A stretch of 59,292 nt of DNA from Lachnospiraceae bacterium (GTDB taxonomy: Bacteria; Bacillota; Clostridia; Lachnospirales; Lachnospiraceae), in assembly GCA_024694055.1 (NCBI GenBank), contig JAILKC010000171.1, positions 1 through 59,292 on the forward strand, given 5' to 3'. Positions 16,044 to 26,385 of the stretch are shown piece after piece; positions within the stretch are counted from its first letter, which is position 1; the number at the start of each line of letters is the position of its first letter. Under the pieces are notes generated by a model. That model worked only from the letters and a program-made list of their open reading frames with translations, searched no databases and was not told the DNA's origin. Position numbers and translations under genes: made by a program.

Positions 16044-17408
16044 TCAGTTCTTAAATGAATGAATGGGTGCCGGAATACGACCGCCTCTGCCCACAAATCC
16101 CGAACAGTCAAAGCCATTAACGGGCATTATGGGTGCATGTCCAAGCAGTCCTCCGAACTCAACATTATCACCTACAGTCTTGCCGATAACCGGAATTATA
16201 CGAACGGCAGTTGTTTTCTGATTGATCATTCCTATGGCAAGTTCATCTGCAATTATTCCCGCTATTGTAGTATTCGGTGTGTCACCGGGGATTGCGATCA
16301 TATCAAGACCAACCGAACATACACAGGTCATCGCCTCAAGTTTCTCTATTGTGAGGGCGCCGGCCTCAACCGCATCTATCATACCCTGATCCTCACTGAC
16401 CGGTATAAATGCTCCGGAAAGTCCGCCTACATACGATGATGCCATGACGCCTCCCTTTTTTACCTGATCATTTAAAAGAGCAAGAGCTGCAGTTGTTCCC
16501 GGAGCACCTGTCTGCTCCAGTCCCATCTCACACAATATATCCGCCACGCTGTCTCCGATGGCAGGTGTGGGTGCAAGCGACAGATCCACTATTCCAAAAG
16601 GGATCCCCAATCTCTCACTTGCTTTTTTTGCCACGAGCTGACCAACCCTTGTGACCTTAAACGCAGTCTTTTTGATGGTCTCACACAGCACTTCGAACGA
16701 CTCTCCCCTTACACTTTCAAGTACATGCTTGACCACACCGGGACCGCTGACACCGACATTGATAATGGAATCCGTCTCTGTCACCCCATGGAATGCACCG
16801 GCCATAAAAGGATTGTCATCCGGTGCGTTACACAATACCACAAGTTTGGTACATCCAAGCGAATCCTTATCCTTTGTAGCCTCGGCCGTTTCTTTGATTA
16901 TATCGCCCATTAGTCTGACACCGTCCATATTAAGACCGGTACGTGTTGAGCCCAGTACGACCGAACTCATGATCCTCTCTGTCTGCGCAAGAGCCTGAGG
17001 GATCGAATGTATCAACATTTCCTCAGCCTTCGTCATTCCCTTGGCTGCAAGTGCGGTATAGCCACCGATAAAATTGACTCCAACCTGCTTGGCGGCTTCA
17101 TCCAATGTCTTGGCGATACGTACAAAATCATCCGTACTCTTGCAGGCTGCCGCGCCTATAAGTCCGATGGGAGTCACCGATATTCTCTTATTGACGATCG
17201 GAACACCCAGTTCAGTCGAGATCTCCTCACCTACTTTTACCAGATCCCTTGCTACGGTCGTGATCTTTTTATGAATGTTATCACATAGCTTATCAAGATC
17301 ATCCGATATGCAATCATGCAGGCTGATACCGAGTGTGATAGTCCTCACATCGAGATTCTCCTGCTCTATCATCTTATTTGTTTCTTCTACTTCAAATATA
17401 TTGACCAT
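16044..17408 (-). CDS. UPF0210 / DUF711 family protein
   Basis: A 454-residue cytoplasmic protein of the UPF0210 (PFL-like fold, DUF711) family, recognised from its full-length pattern, for example G-I-S-L-H-D-C-I and [11 protein letters not shown]. Length is normal. It follows a UPF0237 ACT-domain gene by 68 bases, a pairing conserved in many Firmicutes. No proven function is known to me. Confidence 0.9.
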   Translation of the reverse strand: MVNIFEVEETNKMIEQENLDVRTITLGISLHDCISDDLDKLCDNIHKKITTVARDLVKVGEEISTELGVPIVNKRISVTPIGLIGAAACKSTDDFVRIAKTLDEAAKQVGVNFIGGYTALAAKGMTKAEEMLIHSIPQALAQTERIMSSVVLGSTRTGLNMDGVRLMGDIIKETAEATKDKDSLGCTKLVVLCNAPDDNPFMAGAFHGVTETDSIINVGVSGPGVVKHVLESVRGESFEVLCETIKKTAFKVTRVGQLVAKKASERLGIPFGIVDLSLAPTPAIGDSVADILCEMGLEQTGAPGTTAALALLNDQVKKGGVMASSYVGGLSGAFIPVSEDQGMIDAVEAGALTIEKLEAMTCVCSVGLDMIAIPGDTPNTTIAGIIADELAIGMINQKTTAVRIIPVIGKTVGDNVEFGGLLGHAPIMPVNGFDCSGFVGRGGRIPAPIHSFKN

Positions 17409-17476
17409 TATCTTTCTCCAATGTATATATACGACAAACGTGGAATGAGTGTCAGATATTTCTCACCACCGTATGA

Positions 17477-17749
17477 TTAGATTCTATGCATTGCCGAGAA
17501 GATATCTTCGCTCTGGCACTTGATCTGAACACCGATATCTTCGCCCAGCTTCTCCATTTCGTCTGCGATATCACCAAACGACTTGGTCGCTCCGGCAAAG
17601 TCAGTGATCATCATCATGTTAAACCATCCCTGAACGATGGTCTGTGAGATATCTAGTATATTCACTCCGTTATCTGCCAGATGTGTACACACCTTTGCGA
17701 TTATGCCGACTGCATCATGTCCTACTACTGTGATTATTGTTTTTTTCAT
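17477..17749 (-). CDS. UPF0237 ACT-domain protein
   Basis: A 90-residue single ACT domain (T-V-V-G-H-D-A-V-G-I-I-A-K-V, then a D-I-S-Q-T-I strand). ACT domains usually bind small effectors such as amino acids. The start is the ATG at 17749, giving the usual family length; a GTG 12 bases upstream is less likely because it touches the GGAG site. It probably works with the UPF0210 protein encoded downstream. Confidence 0.88.
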   Translation of the reverse strand: MKKTIITVVGHDAVGIIAKVCTHLADNGVNILDISQTIVQGWFNMMMITDFAGATKSFGDIADEMEKLGEDIGVQIKCQSEDIFSAMHRI

Positions 17750-17784
17750 AATTACATACACTCCTCTGTATAAACATCTGTATC

Positions 17785-17807
17785 ATGTCATTATGACACA
17801 TGTGTCA
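17785..17807. repeat. Nested inverted repeats in the UPF0237 promoter region
   Basis: TGTCATTATGACA (17785-17797) overlaps TGACACATGTGTCA (17794-17807). They lie in the 74-base gap upstream of the UPF0237 gene. No T-run follows, so a protein site is more likely than a terminator. Confidence 0.4.
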
Positions 17808-17823
17808 CAACACAATTTCATTC

Positions 17824-18549
17824 TTACTTGAATTCCGGAAGGCTCTTAAGCATCTCTACAAGTTCCTTAAATGTACCTTTGGGACCATTCCACGGATGTT
17901 CTTTGCTTGCTATCATCGTATCCGTCACAAGATATCCGTTCATCCCAATACTTGTGCAGGCATACATGTCTTCTTCCTCGTCATTGCCTATCATCAGACA
18001 TTCCGAAGGCTTAACTCCCAGTCTGTCACACACCGTTATGAAATATTGGGGATTCGGCTTACAGTAGCTGTCTGTCTCATAAGAGGTGACCAGATCAAAA
18101 TCATCCGGTGTCAGATCAACCCATGACATCCTGGTGATCTGCCCCGCCATGGGAAATAACGGATTGGTCGCCAAAGCCACTATCGGAGCCTTCTCATGTG
18201 ATATCCTTATAGCTTCTGCTGCAAGGGGATTATCCTGCGTAAACATCTTGGCCTGTCTGAACTCATTGGAATAGAATTCATCGCATACTTCTTTGATGCT
18301 CTCGTCGGTTATACCCGTCAGTTCCAAAAAACATTTCCAGAACGCATCCATATTTTTGCAGCTCCCGTCATTCCTCACCATGGCTGCCGTTCCCTTCCAC
18401 ACCGAAGCGATAAGCTTGTCGGCTTCTATACCGTATGGCTTAAGCTTGGCCGCCAGAAACTTAAAATATCCGTCCGTGAACTCCTTCATATCCATTGGAA
18501 TGAGCGTTCCGTCCATGTCATATAATATTGCTTTATAACCGCCTGTCAT
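17824..18549 (-). CDS. HAD-superfamily hydrolase (phosphatase)
   Basis: A 241-residue HAD enzyme. Motif I is L-Y-D-M-D-G-T-L (Asp nucleophile near residue 11), a cap domain follows, and motif IV is seen as G-N-D-E-E-E-D. This is the phosphoglycolate-phosphatase-like subgroup (cap between motifs I and II). Cytoplasmic; substrate unknown. Confidence 0.88.
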   Translation of the reverse strand: MTGGYKAILYDMDGTLIPMDMKEFTDGYFKFLAAKLKPYGIEADKLIASVWKGTAAMVRNDGSCKNMDAFWKCFLELTGITDESIKEVCDEFYSNEFRQAKMFTQDNPLAAEAIRISHEKAPIVALATNPLFPMAGQITRMSWVDLTPDDFDLVTSYETDSYCKPNPQYFITVCDRLGVKPSECLMIGNDEEEDMYACTSIGMNGYLVTDTMIASKEHPWNGPKGTFKELVEMLKSLPEFK

Positions 18550-18586
18550 CTCTTTCCCTGTCGCCTTTCTCCCTTACACGGGATGA

Positions 18587-19384
18587 TCATATCTCTACTA
18601 TCTTCGTTGGTTCACTTCTCTTGGCGACTATCATCTCGAAATCATCCGCATGATAGTCCTGATCTCCCGTCTCTATCTCAAGTCTGACCGTTTCGTATGC
18701 AAGCTCCGGTAGATTGTTCTCTTTACTCAAATGACCGAGTATTATGGTCTGCATCCTGTCACACAGAATATCACTTAAAAGCCTTCCGGCTGTCTCATTG
18801 GACAGATGTCCCTTATCAGACAATATCCTCTGCTTAAGCGGATAAGGATAGGGACCCACCTGAAGCATACGGACATCATGATTGGATTCTATCAGTATGG
18901 CGTCCATATTTTTAAGATGCTCTACCGTATAGTCCGTATATTCACCCATATCCGTGGCGATCGCCATGTGTCTGCTGCCATTCGTAAAACAATATGCCAC
19001 CGGATCTGCGGCATCATGCGATATCCTCATAGGCTCAACGGATATATCACCGACCATGAATTCTTCATCCGGGCTGATCTCATGAAAAAGTTCCGGAGAT
19101 ACGTATCCGAGACTTTTACACATCTGTATCTGCTTAAGTGTCGCAGCCGTTCCATAGATGGGAATCGGATATTTTCTTGCAAACACCCCAAGCCCCTGAA
19201 TATGATCAGCATGCTCGTGAGTAATAAGAATCGCATCTATATCTCTTCCATCTACACCGGCACTGTGAAGCCCTTTTTCAATCCTTATTTTGCTGATACC
19301 TGCATCCACAAGTATATGCGTGCGCTCGCTGCCTACATAGATTGAATTGCCGCTGCTTCCGCTTGCGATCGGACACATTCTCAT
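18587..19384 (-). CDS. YycJ/WalJ-like metallo-beta-lactamase-fold hydrolase
   Basis: A 265-residue metallo-beta-lactamase-fold protein with the metal motif T-H-E-H-A-D-H-I (near residue 60), I-S-H-D-A-A-D-P and a late L-G-H-L-S. It begins M-R-M-C-P-I-A-S-G-S-S-G-N-S, the usual start of YycJ/WalJ proteins, which are thought to be nucleases or phosphodiesterases. The ATG at 19384 overlaps the upstream stop; a longer frame to 19405 is unlikely. It is not next to walKR here. Confidence 0.88.
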   Translation of the reverse strand: MRMCPIASGSSGNSIYVGSERTHILVDAGISKIRIEKGLHSAGVDGRDIDAILITHEHADHIQGLGVFARKYPIPIYGTAATLKQIQMCKSLGYVSPELFHEISPDEEFMVGDISVEPMRISHDAADPVAYCFTNGSRHMAIATDMGEYTDYTVEHLKNMDAILIESNHDVRMLQVGPYPYPLKQRILSDKGHLSNETAGRLLSDILCDRMQTIILGHLSKENNLPELAYETVRLEIETGDQDYHADDFEMIVAKRSEPTKIVEI

Positions 19385-21462
19385 TTCTTTCTGTCCTTTT
19401 CCCAATAGATCTGTATCTGATCACCCTCGCGCAGTTCTTCCATATATTCGGCATTTCTTCCATTGATCGTCGTAATAAGCGCCCCTTTTGATGTGGTACG
19501 ATCAAAGTCTATCTCATCAAACACATCCACAAATACATATCTGTTCTTGCCTTTCAAAGTGACCGGACTGTCATTAACCGATACATGAAGTTCGAATGCA
19601 GGCTTGTCGTCTTCCTTATTCTCATCCTCATCAACATTCTTTTCTATCACTTCTTCCACATAATTGGTGGCAAGATATGCACTTGAGTCAAAAGTTCCGT
19701 CCGTTACTTCCCAGGTGACAGAGAAATTCTCATATACCTTGGTGTTCTCATCTGCAGGTGTGTTATTGACCATGCACACACTGTCGGGCGCAACCGTGAT
19801 GTCCATAAAAGTCTCAATCTGAGATACGGTATAATAATCAAGTATGGCAATATCGTCACCATTCTGTATCTCGTAATACTCGGACTTCAGTTCATCTCCC
19901 AAGGATGCATACTTGGGAAGATCGACATCGGATCCATTCACATTGACTGTCAGCACAGACTTATATTCAGGCAGTTCGCCCACTGTCATATGTGCAGGTT
20001 CTCCCGCGGTTGATTCCTCAACTGTTATAATATCGTTTTCCTTTATCGCAGAATGAAGATTGGCAGACGCTCCATTCAGCTGAATAACCGCTGCTTCTCC
20101 CATCGTTCCACGCACCATTCTGCTCTTGCCGTTAACGGTGAATTCAAGACTCGGTCCACTCTTGGGGAAGAATCCGTTGCTCGGGAAATCCGCCTGCATG
20201 GCCGCATCCATAACCGAAAGATTATTGTTATTATATAACTTGACTTTGCTTCCGTTGAAATTAACAAAGATGAAGTTATTGCTCTCCTCATAATAGTTGA
20301 GGCATATGCCTATGGGAGTGACAAGCAATGAATCTATGGGCAGTTCAGTGTTTTCAAATACGATATCCTGCATCACTTCCTTGCCTCTAAGCGCAACTCT
20401 CTCAGGAGCCAATCCGAGTTTTTTGGCAAGCGCCGCAGTATATCCCGGAACCATACCGCCGCCGCCTACAACGAATACCGCTCCCACGCTCTTACCGCCG
20501 TTTAATTCCTTGATCTTGTCGCAGGCAAGCTTGGCCATCTCATCCACATCTTTAGAAAGCAGAGTCTTTATCTGCTTCTGAGTAATGGTCATCTTGGTGC
20601 CCATTATATCTTCATACTCTATCACCTGCTCGGTATCGGCCTGACGTTTGATCATCTCCGCACCGTTAAAATCTACCATGCAGTGATTGGCTATACGCTC
20701 CGTAAGGCTGTCTCCCGCAGTAGGTATCATACCGAATGCAATGATAGATCCGTCCTTTGTAACAGATATATCCGAGGTACCTGCACCGACATCCACAAGT
20801 GCGATATTAAGCAGTCTGAATCTCTCCGGTATAGCCAACTGAATTGCCGCTATAGGCTCCAATGTAAGATTGGCCACTTCAAGTCCTGCCATCTCTACAG
20901 ACTTATACAGTCCGTCCACGACATCATCCGGCAGGAATGTCGCTATCATGTCCACTCCTATCGTCTTGGCCTTATGATTCTCAAGATTGGATATCGCAAA
21001 ATCTCCGAGATAATATCTTACTGCACTGCTTCCTACACAGTAGAAATGCATGTCGATCTTGTTCTCCTCCAAGAACTTACGGTATGCATCCTCAATTGCG
21101 ATCGAATTGAGTGAGTAAATATCTTCAGCTGTGACCGCTCTTTCTTCATCCAGTTCCATCTCTGAATGAACCTGCATCGTCTGCAATACACGACCGGCTG
21201 CTGCTATACATACGCGCTTAAGCTCCCCGCCTATCTGCTTTTCAAGTCTGTTTTTTACATCCGTTATGGTGTCAGCCACTCTGCCGATATCATGTATCTG
21301 TCCATCAAGCATAGACCTGGTGTCGTGCTCTTTGTTACACTGAGCCACTACGACAAAATTCCTGCCGCGTTTATAACCCACCGTACCCACTATACTCCTG
21401 GTACCAATATCCAAGCCAAATACCATCTGATTAGGATTGCCGTTATCTGCTTTCTTGTCCAC
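19381..21462 (-). CDS. FtsA-like actin-fold ATPase with beta-grasp-like C-terminal extension
   Basis: A 693-residue protein. Residues about 10-390 are an FtsA/PilM-type actin-fold ATPase: G-L-D-I-G-T-R-S (phosphate 1), V-D-V-G-A-G-T-S-D (phosphate 2) and V-V-G-G-G-G (adenosine). The remaining 300 residues contain about three repeats that end in a (N/E/Q)-(G)-D-x-I turn before a strand (E-N-D-I-I-T-V, N-G-D-D-I-A-I and E-G-D-Q-I-Q-I) and carry V-N-G/I-N-G turns, suggesting ThiS-like beta-grasp modules. It lacks an obvious C-terminal amphipathic membrane helix. GTG start behind GGAG. It is grouped with coaE and polA and is a paralogue of, not a replacement for, division FtsA. Confidence 0.82.
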   Translation of the reverse strand: MDKKADNGNPNQMVFGLDIGTRSIVGTVGYKRGRNFVVVAQCNKEHDTRSMLDGQIHDIGRVADTITDVKNRLEKQIGGELKRVCIAAAGRVLQTMQVHSEMELDEERAVTAEDIYSLNSIAIEDAYRKFLEENKIDMHFYCVGSSAVRYYLGDFAISNLENHKAKTIGVDMIATFLPDDVVDGLYKSVEMAGLEVANLTLEPIAAIQLAIPERFRLLNIALVDVGAGTSDISVTKDGSIIAFGMIPTAGDSLTERIANHCMVDFNGAEMIKRQADTEQVIEYEDIMGTKMTITQKQIKTLLSKDVDEMAKLACDKIKELNGGKSVGAVFVVGGGGMVPGYTAALAKKLGLAPERVALRGKEVMQDIVFENTELPIDSLLVTPIGICLNYYEESNNFIFVNFNGSKVKLYNNNNLSVMDAAMQADFPSNGFFPKSGPSLEFTVNGKSRMVRGTMGEAAVIQLNGASANLHSAIKENDIITVEESTAGEPAHMTVGELPEYKSVLTVNVNGSDVDLPKYASLGDELKSEYYEIQNGDDIAILDYYTVSQIETFMDITVAPDSVCMVNNTPADENTKVYENFSVTWEVTDGTFDSSAYLATNYVEEVIEKNVDEDENKEDDKPAFELHVSVNDSPVTLKGKNRYVFVDVFDEIDFDRTTSKGALITTINGRNAEYMEELREGDQIQIYWEKDRKK

Positions 21463-21463
21463 G

Positions 21464-22072
21464 CTACACTCCTGTCTGTATCTTACTCAGTCCTTCATCT
21501 ATCTGCCTTATTGTATCTTCAAAGTCACCGCCGTTATCTATCACGACATCGGATCCATTTTTAAATGCCTCATCCGTAAGCTGGCTGTTCATGATCCCGT
21601 CTATCCTTGAATCATCATAGCCTCTGCTTTGTTTAAGACGTTTTCTCCTGACATCCTGTGAGGCATATATATACCACATCTGATCAACATAATCATTAAA
21701 TCCGCATTCTATAAGCAATGCTGCTTCTATAAAAAAATAGTCGACCTTACCGCGGCTTCTCTCCATATCCGCTTTCTGTCTGATACGATCTATCACCGCC
21801 GGATGAATGATCGATTCAACAGCATTAAGCCTATCTTCATCGGCAAAGATTGCTTCAGCCATCTTCTTTTTGTCTATGCGTCCGTCTGTATCCAGGATCC
21901 CTCTCCCCAAAAGCGTGATAAGTCTCTCGTAACACTCCTCACCGGGTTCCTTGACTTCATTGCCGATATCATCGGCCGTGACCACGACACAGTTGTAATT
22001 GTCCTTTATATACTTGAGCACACTGCTCTTGCCGGCGCCCACGCCGCCCGTAATGCCTATGATCTTCATCAT
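21464..22072 (-). CDS. coaE: Dephospho-CoA kinase
   Basis: A 202-residue P-loop kinase completing coenzyme A synthesis. It shows G-I-T-G-G-V-G-A-G-K-S-S (Walker A, residues 6-17), D-D-I-G-N-E-V and H-P-A-V, typical of CoaE. The start overlaps the polA stop by 4 bases, so translation is coupled. Confidence 0.94.
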   Translation of the reverse strand: MMKIIGITGGVGAGKSSVLKYIKDNYNCVVVTADDIGNEVKEPGEECYERLITLLGRGILDTDGRIDKKKMAEAIFADEDRLNAVESIIHPAVIDRIRQKADMERSRGKVDYFFIEAALLIECGFNDYVDQMWYIYASQDVRRKRLKQSRGYDDSRIDGIMNSQLTDEAFKNGSDVVIDNGGDFEDTIRQIDEGLSKIQTGV

Positions 22073-24714
22073 TTTGCTTCAAACCAGTCACTGCCCGTAT
22101 GTACATCCACTTCAAGTTTCACGGCCAGGTCTGCTGCATGCTCCATCTCCGTGCGCAAAAGATTAGCCACCTTTTCTGCTTCCTGTTGCTTTACTTCAAG
22201 CAGGAGTTCATCATGTACCTGCACCAATATTCTGGCATCCGCACCACTCTTTTTCAACGCCTCATGCACCCGGATCATGGCGATCTTCATAATATCAGCA
22301 GCCGTTCCCTGAATGGGGCTGTTCATCGCCACCCTCTCTCCGAACTGACGCATCATGTAATTGCTGTTCTTAAGCTCGGGTATCGGGCGCCTTCTTCCAT
22401 ACATTGTAACCGCATATCCTGTCTCTTTGGCCGAGTCAACAGCGCCGTCCAAGAAAGCCTTCACTCCGGGATAAGTCTTAAAATAATCCTCTATATACTG
22501 AGACGCTTCTTTTCTGGATATCCCCAGATCCTGGCTAAGGCCAAACGAACTGATTCCGTATACAAGCCCAAAATTTACTGCCTTGGCATCTCGCCTCTTC
22601 TCAGGCGTGACCTCATCAAGCGGGATACCGAATACCTTGCTGGCAGTGATCTTATGAATATCCGCATCTTTTCCATATGCATCTATAAGCCCTTTATCCT
22701 GCGACATATGTGCAAGGATCCTGAGTTCTATCTGTGAATAATCCGCATCGACGAATACATATCCGTCCTCGGGAACAAAACACTTCCTTATCTGTCTTCC
22801 AAGTTCCGTCCTGACCGGGATATTCTGCAGGTTGGGATCTGTTGAGCTTATGCGTCCCGTGGCTGTGATAGTCTGATTAAATGTGGTATGTATTCTTCCA
22901 TCCGAAGCAATGCAGTCAAGCAATCCGTCGGCATATGTACTCTTAAGTTTGGTAAGGCCTCTGTATTCAAGTATATCCCTAACGATAGGATGATCCGGTG
23001 CGAGTTTATCAAGCACTTCAGCTGCCGTGGAATATCCGGATTTCGTCTTTTTTCCACCTTCATATCCCAAATGTTCAAACAAGACCTCTCCCAACTGCTT
23101 GGGCGAATTGATGTTAAACTCCATTCCCGCCTGATCATGTATCAGTTTTTCAAGTTCTCTGATACGTCCGGTCAAAGATTCACCGTAAGCTGTAAGCTTA
23201 TCCCTGTCTGCTTTTATACCTTCTTTTTCGCATTGATACAGTACATAACTTAACGGCAGCTCTATATCCTTATACAGATCCTCCATGCCCTGATCTTTTA
23301 GCGACTTAAGACTTATGGTACGGTCTTCAAGCAGCATATGCGTGATATATCCCGGCTTAATGTCATATTCCTTGGCTTTGATCGGATTTAAAAGATATGC
23401 GACCAACATCATATCATCAATGTGTATGCTTTTTATGTCGCACAGTCCGTCAAGAAGCGGATATACAGCCTTTATATCATATGTTGTCGGCGATGTGTCT
23501 TCACGGCTTAAAACCGATGCCAGGCCCTTAAGTATGGCAGTTTTATTCAGACTGTCGGAGGTCGTCACCGTATAATCCTTCCCGGCAAAAGACAATGACA
23601 GGCTCAGGGTAACATCATCCGTATCTTCAGATCCGTCTTCGGCCGAAGAATCGCCCATACCGGAAAAATCAAGCGCCAACTGACCGTTGCTTTCTTCAGT
23701 AGCAGCAAAAGTCCTGTTTGAGTCATTCTTTACATGAATGTAAAAAGCCACTTCTCCGGATGCTTCGCTGCAGAGTTTAGCATAAACGGCCGCCTCGGAT
23801 ATATTCACTATATCAACATTGTCAAGACTCACCGAACTGACAGAAGTCTTTCCTTCGAAACGCTCAAGGATCTTCTTAAGTCCGAGTGTCTTAAGTGTTT
23901 CATAAGCAGTATCGTTATATATATTGTCAGGCCTTATCTCATCCCATATGACACCCGTGTCACAATCGGTCTTGATGGTCGCGAGCCATCTGCTAAGTTC
24001 TGCCTTGTCTCTGTTCTGTTCAAGAGTATCATGCAGTCCCTTCTTGGTGATCTTATCGAGATTGGCATACACATTATCAACAGTGCCGTATTCAATTAAA
24101 AGAGCAGTGGCTGTCTTCTCTCCCACCTTGGGTACACCCGGTATATTATCCGATGCATCACCCATAAGTGCTTTGAGTTCTATTATTCCGGAAGGCAGAA
24201 CCTGATATTTCTGTAAAACATCCTTCGCATAATAATTCTCAATCTCCGTCTTACCGCCCTTGGTCTTGGGTTGCACGATCTTGATCTTGTCAGACGCAAT
24301 CTGCAGAAGATCTCTGTCCCCGGATACAAGACTGACTTCAATTTCCTCACATTCTGCTTTTCTGGCAAGCGAGCCCAAAATGTCGTCCGCCTCTATCCCT
24401 TCTTTTTGTACCATGGCTATATCCATGGCTTTTAGGACATCTTTAAGAACCGGTATCTGTTCTCTTAATTCCTCAGGCATAGGCTTACGTGTGCCCTTGT
24501 ACTCACTGTATCGTTCGTGCCTGAATGTCGGAGCACTCATATCAAACGCCACACAGAGATAGTCCGGTTTCTCATCATCAAGAAGTTTAAACAGGATATT
24601 CAAAAAACCATATATTGCATTGACATGCAGTCCGGAACTGTTTGTAAGATCCGGGACTCCGTAAAATGCTCTGTGGACAATACTGTGTCCGTCTATTAAC
24701 ATCAGTTTCTTCAC
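22069..24714 (-). CDS. polA: DNA polymerase I
   Basis: An 881-residue repair polymerase. Residues 1-290 form the 5'-3' exonuclease domain (D-G-H-S-I-V-H-R-A-F, G-D-R-D-L-L-Q). The middle 300-470 has the position of the 3'-5' exonuclease but lacks its D-x-E active-site motif, so proofreading is probably lost. The polymerase domain carries motif A (D-A-D-Y-S-Q-I-E-L-R), motif B (A-K-A-V-N-F-G-L-V-Y-G) and motif C (V-H-D-E). GTG start behind AGGTGA. Confidence 0.96.
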   Translation of the reverse strand: MKKLMLIDGHSIVHRAFYGVPDLTNSSGLHVNAIYGFLNILFKLLDDEKPDYLCVAFDMSAPTFRHERYSEYKGTRKPMPEELREQIPVLKDVLKAMDIAMVQKEGIEADDILGSLARKAECEEIEVSLVSGDRDLLQIASDKIKIVQPKTKGGKTEIENYYAKDVLQKYQVLPSGIIELKALMGDASDNIPGVPKVGEKTATALLIEYGTVDNVYANLDKITKKGLHDTLEQNRDKAELSRWLATIKTDCDTGVIWDEIRPDNIYNDTAYETLKTLGLKKILERFEGKTSVSSVSLDNVDIVNISEAAVYAKLCSEASGEVAFYIHVKNDSNRTFAATEESNGQLALDFSGMGDSSAEDGSEDTDDVTLSLSLSFAGKDYTVTTSDSLNKTAILKGLASVLSREDTSPTTYDIKAVYPLLDGLCDIKSIHIDDMMLVAYLLNPIKAKEYDIKPGYITHMLLEDRTISLKSLKDQGMEDLYKDIELPLSYVLYQCEKEGIKADRDKLTAYGESLTGRIRELEKLIHDQAGMEFNINSPKQLGEVLFEHLGYEGGKKTKSGYSTAAEVLDKLAPDHPIVRDILEYRGLTKLKSTYADGLLDCIASDGRIHTTFNQTITATGRISSTDPNLQNIPVRTELGRQIRKCFVPEDGYVFVDADYSQIELRILAHMSQDKGLIDAYGKDADIHKITASKVFGIPLDEVTPEKRRDAKAVNFGLVYGISSFGLSQDLGISRKEASQYIEDYFKTYPGVKAFLDGAVDSAKETGYAVTMYGRRRPIPELKNSNYMMRQFGERVAMNSPIQGTAADIMKIAMIRVHEALKKSGADARILVQVHDELLLEVKQQEAEKVANLLRTEMEHAADLAVKLEVDVHTGSDWFEAK

Positions 24715-24775
24715 TGTTCACCTACTGTAATCGTATCTTTGGTCCACCAACAGATTCGTCTGTCATACATATCAT

Positions 24776-25102
24776 CTACATCAGTATGAATACAAGGATC
24801 AGAATGAATATGATGGAGATCGCCGCTATGGCTTCCATCCAATATATGATGACATTCTCCGTATGTTTACGCTTAAGCCGTTTTTTATATCTCGTCATCT
24901 TATCGGACAGTTCATTATCCAGATTAAAACTTCCACCGCTCTCAAGTCTGGCGGTGCCCTCTTTTACAAGGAATTGTATCTGCATCTCTTCCCTGCAGTC
25001 CTCGCAGGAATCCATGTGTTCAAAAAAGCGCGTGGCTCTACGCCCATCAAGCTTATCATCCAGCCATAACGGGATCAGATGTATGAATTCCTTGCAATTC
25101 AT
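24776..25102 (-). CDS. Zinc-finger (HC2-type) membrane-anchored protein, anti-sigma-like
   Basis: A 108-residue protein with an N-terminal zinc site (M-N-C, then H-M-D-S-C-E-D-C, the H-x3-C-x2-C of anti-sigma-factor zinc fingers), a soluble linker and one C-terminal transmembrane helix (about 86-108). The form matches anti-sigma factors, but no sigma-factor gene is adjacent. The start is uncertain: ATG at 25102 lacks a clear ribosome site, while a TTG at 25126 inside the hisS end has GAGAGGA upstream. Confidence 0.7.
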   Translation of the reverse strand: MNCKEFIHLIPLWLDDKLDGRRATRFFEHMDSCEDCREEMQIQFLVKEGTARLESGGSFNLDNELSDKMTRYKKRLKRKHTENVIIYWMEAIAAISIIFILILVFILM

Positions 25103-25122
25103 CGGAAGGTTACGTCTGCTTA

Positions 25123-26385
25123 TCAATGCTTGAGTTCCTCTCTGTAATAATCCTTAAACTCGGTATATCCCTGTTCTTCAAGCTGCGTTCTCTGGAACTT
25201 TTTATTCTTGTTCATGCGCGATACCAAAACCGTTTTACCCTGAGCTCGAAGCTTGGCAGCTTCCTTAATGATCATGCTCAGCCTGTCAGGGCTCACGCCC
25301 TTCTCTATCAAAAATGCCACCTTTGACTTTTCATCAGGTATCTCATAATCATTCTCCAAAAGGAGCATGACAATACGCTCAAACCCTATCGAGAATCCAC
25401 AGGCCGGGGTATTCTGCCCGGTGAACTTTCCGACCATCTCGTCATATCTTCCGCCGCCTCCGCAGCTTCCACCGTATTGCGGCATTGATACTTCAAATAT
25501 AGGGCCGGTATAATAACTCATTCCTCTTACAAGCGTCGGATCGAATTCCACTTCAAAATCGCATGTTTTTGCTGCTTCCACGCTCTCTTTGATCTCCTTA
25601 AGCCCGATTCCCACTTCATCTCCAAGGCTCTCTCCAAGTGTATCGATTATATATCCGAGGCTGTCCGTAGCATCTTCAATACCTTTAAATAAGTCAAGAT
25701 ACTTATTGACACAGCTCTCATCATAACCTGCTGTGATCAGCTCTTCCCTGACGCCATCAATCCCGATCTTGTCCATCTTATCGAGTATTATGAATATCTC
25801 ATCATAATCACTCTCGGGAAGTCCTGCATAAGAAGCCATGCTCTTAAGCATTCTTCTGTCATTAAGCCTTATCTTGAAATCCGCAAATCCGAGTTTGCCC
25901 AAAGTCGTGGTCGTAGCAGTGATCAGTTCTATCTCCGCGAGATTGGAAGGTTCTCCGAGAATATCTATATCACACTGATAAAACTGCCTGTATCTTCCTC
26001 TCTGTGGCCTGTCCGCCCTCCATACAGGCCCTATCTGAAGTGCCTTGAAAGGCGACGGGAGCGATGCCGCATTGTTGGAATAGAATCTTACAAGCGGGAC
26101 AGTAAGATCATAGCGAAGTCCAAGATCCGTTACATCGTCTTCGGTCTTTGCATCGTTAAGATTAAGCTTCTCACCTCTCTTAAGGATCCTGAATATCAGT
26201 TTCTCATTCTCTCCTCCTGCTTTGCAGTTAAGATTGGAGATATTCTCCACACATGGAGTCTCAATATGAGTAAATCCGAAGCCTGCATATGTCTCCTGGA
26301 TCACGCCTATCACATAATCTCTGATACGCATCTCCTTGGGTAATATATCTTTCATTCCCGTAGTGGGTTTCTTACTTAGTGTCAT
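25123..26385 (-). CDS. hisS: Histidine--tRNA ligase
   Basis: A 420-residue class II synthetase. Motif 2 includes G-P-V-W-R-A-D-R-P-Q-R-G-R-Y-R-Q-F, the His signature is L-V-R-G-M-S-Y-Y-T-G, and motif 3 is G-F-S-I-G-F-E-R-I. The start at 26385 has GGAGG 5 bases upstream; the longer frame to 26445 overlaps the diguanylate cyclase gene. It overlaps that gene's end by 14 bases. Confidence 0.95.
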   Translation of the reverse strand: MTLSKKPTTGMKDILPKEMRIRDYVIGVIQETYAGFGFTHIETPCVENISNLNCKAGGENEKLIFRILKRGEKLNLNDAKTEDDVTDLGLRYDLTVPLVRFYSNNAASLPSPFKALQIGPVWRADRPQRGRYRQFYQCDIDILGEPSNLAEIELITATTTTLGKLGFADFKIRLNDRRMLKSMASYAGLPESDYDEIFIILDKMDKIGIDGVREELITAGYDESCVNKYLDLFKGIEDATDSLGYIIDTLGESLGDEVGIGLKEIKESVEAAKTCDFEVEFDPTLVRGMSYYTGPIFEVSMPQYGGSCGGGGRYDEMVGKFTGQNTPACGFSIGFERIVMLLLENDYEIPDEKSKVAFLIEKGVSPDRLSMIIKEAAKLRAQGKTVLVSRMNKNKKFQRTQLEEQGYTEFKDYYREELKH

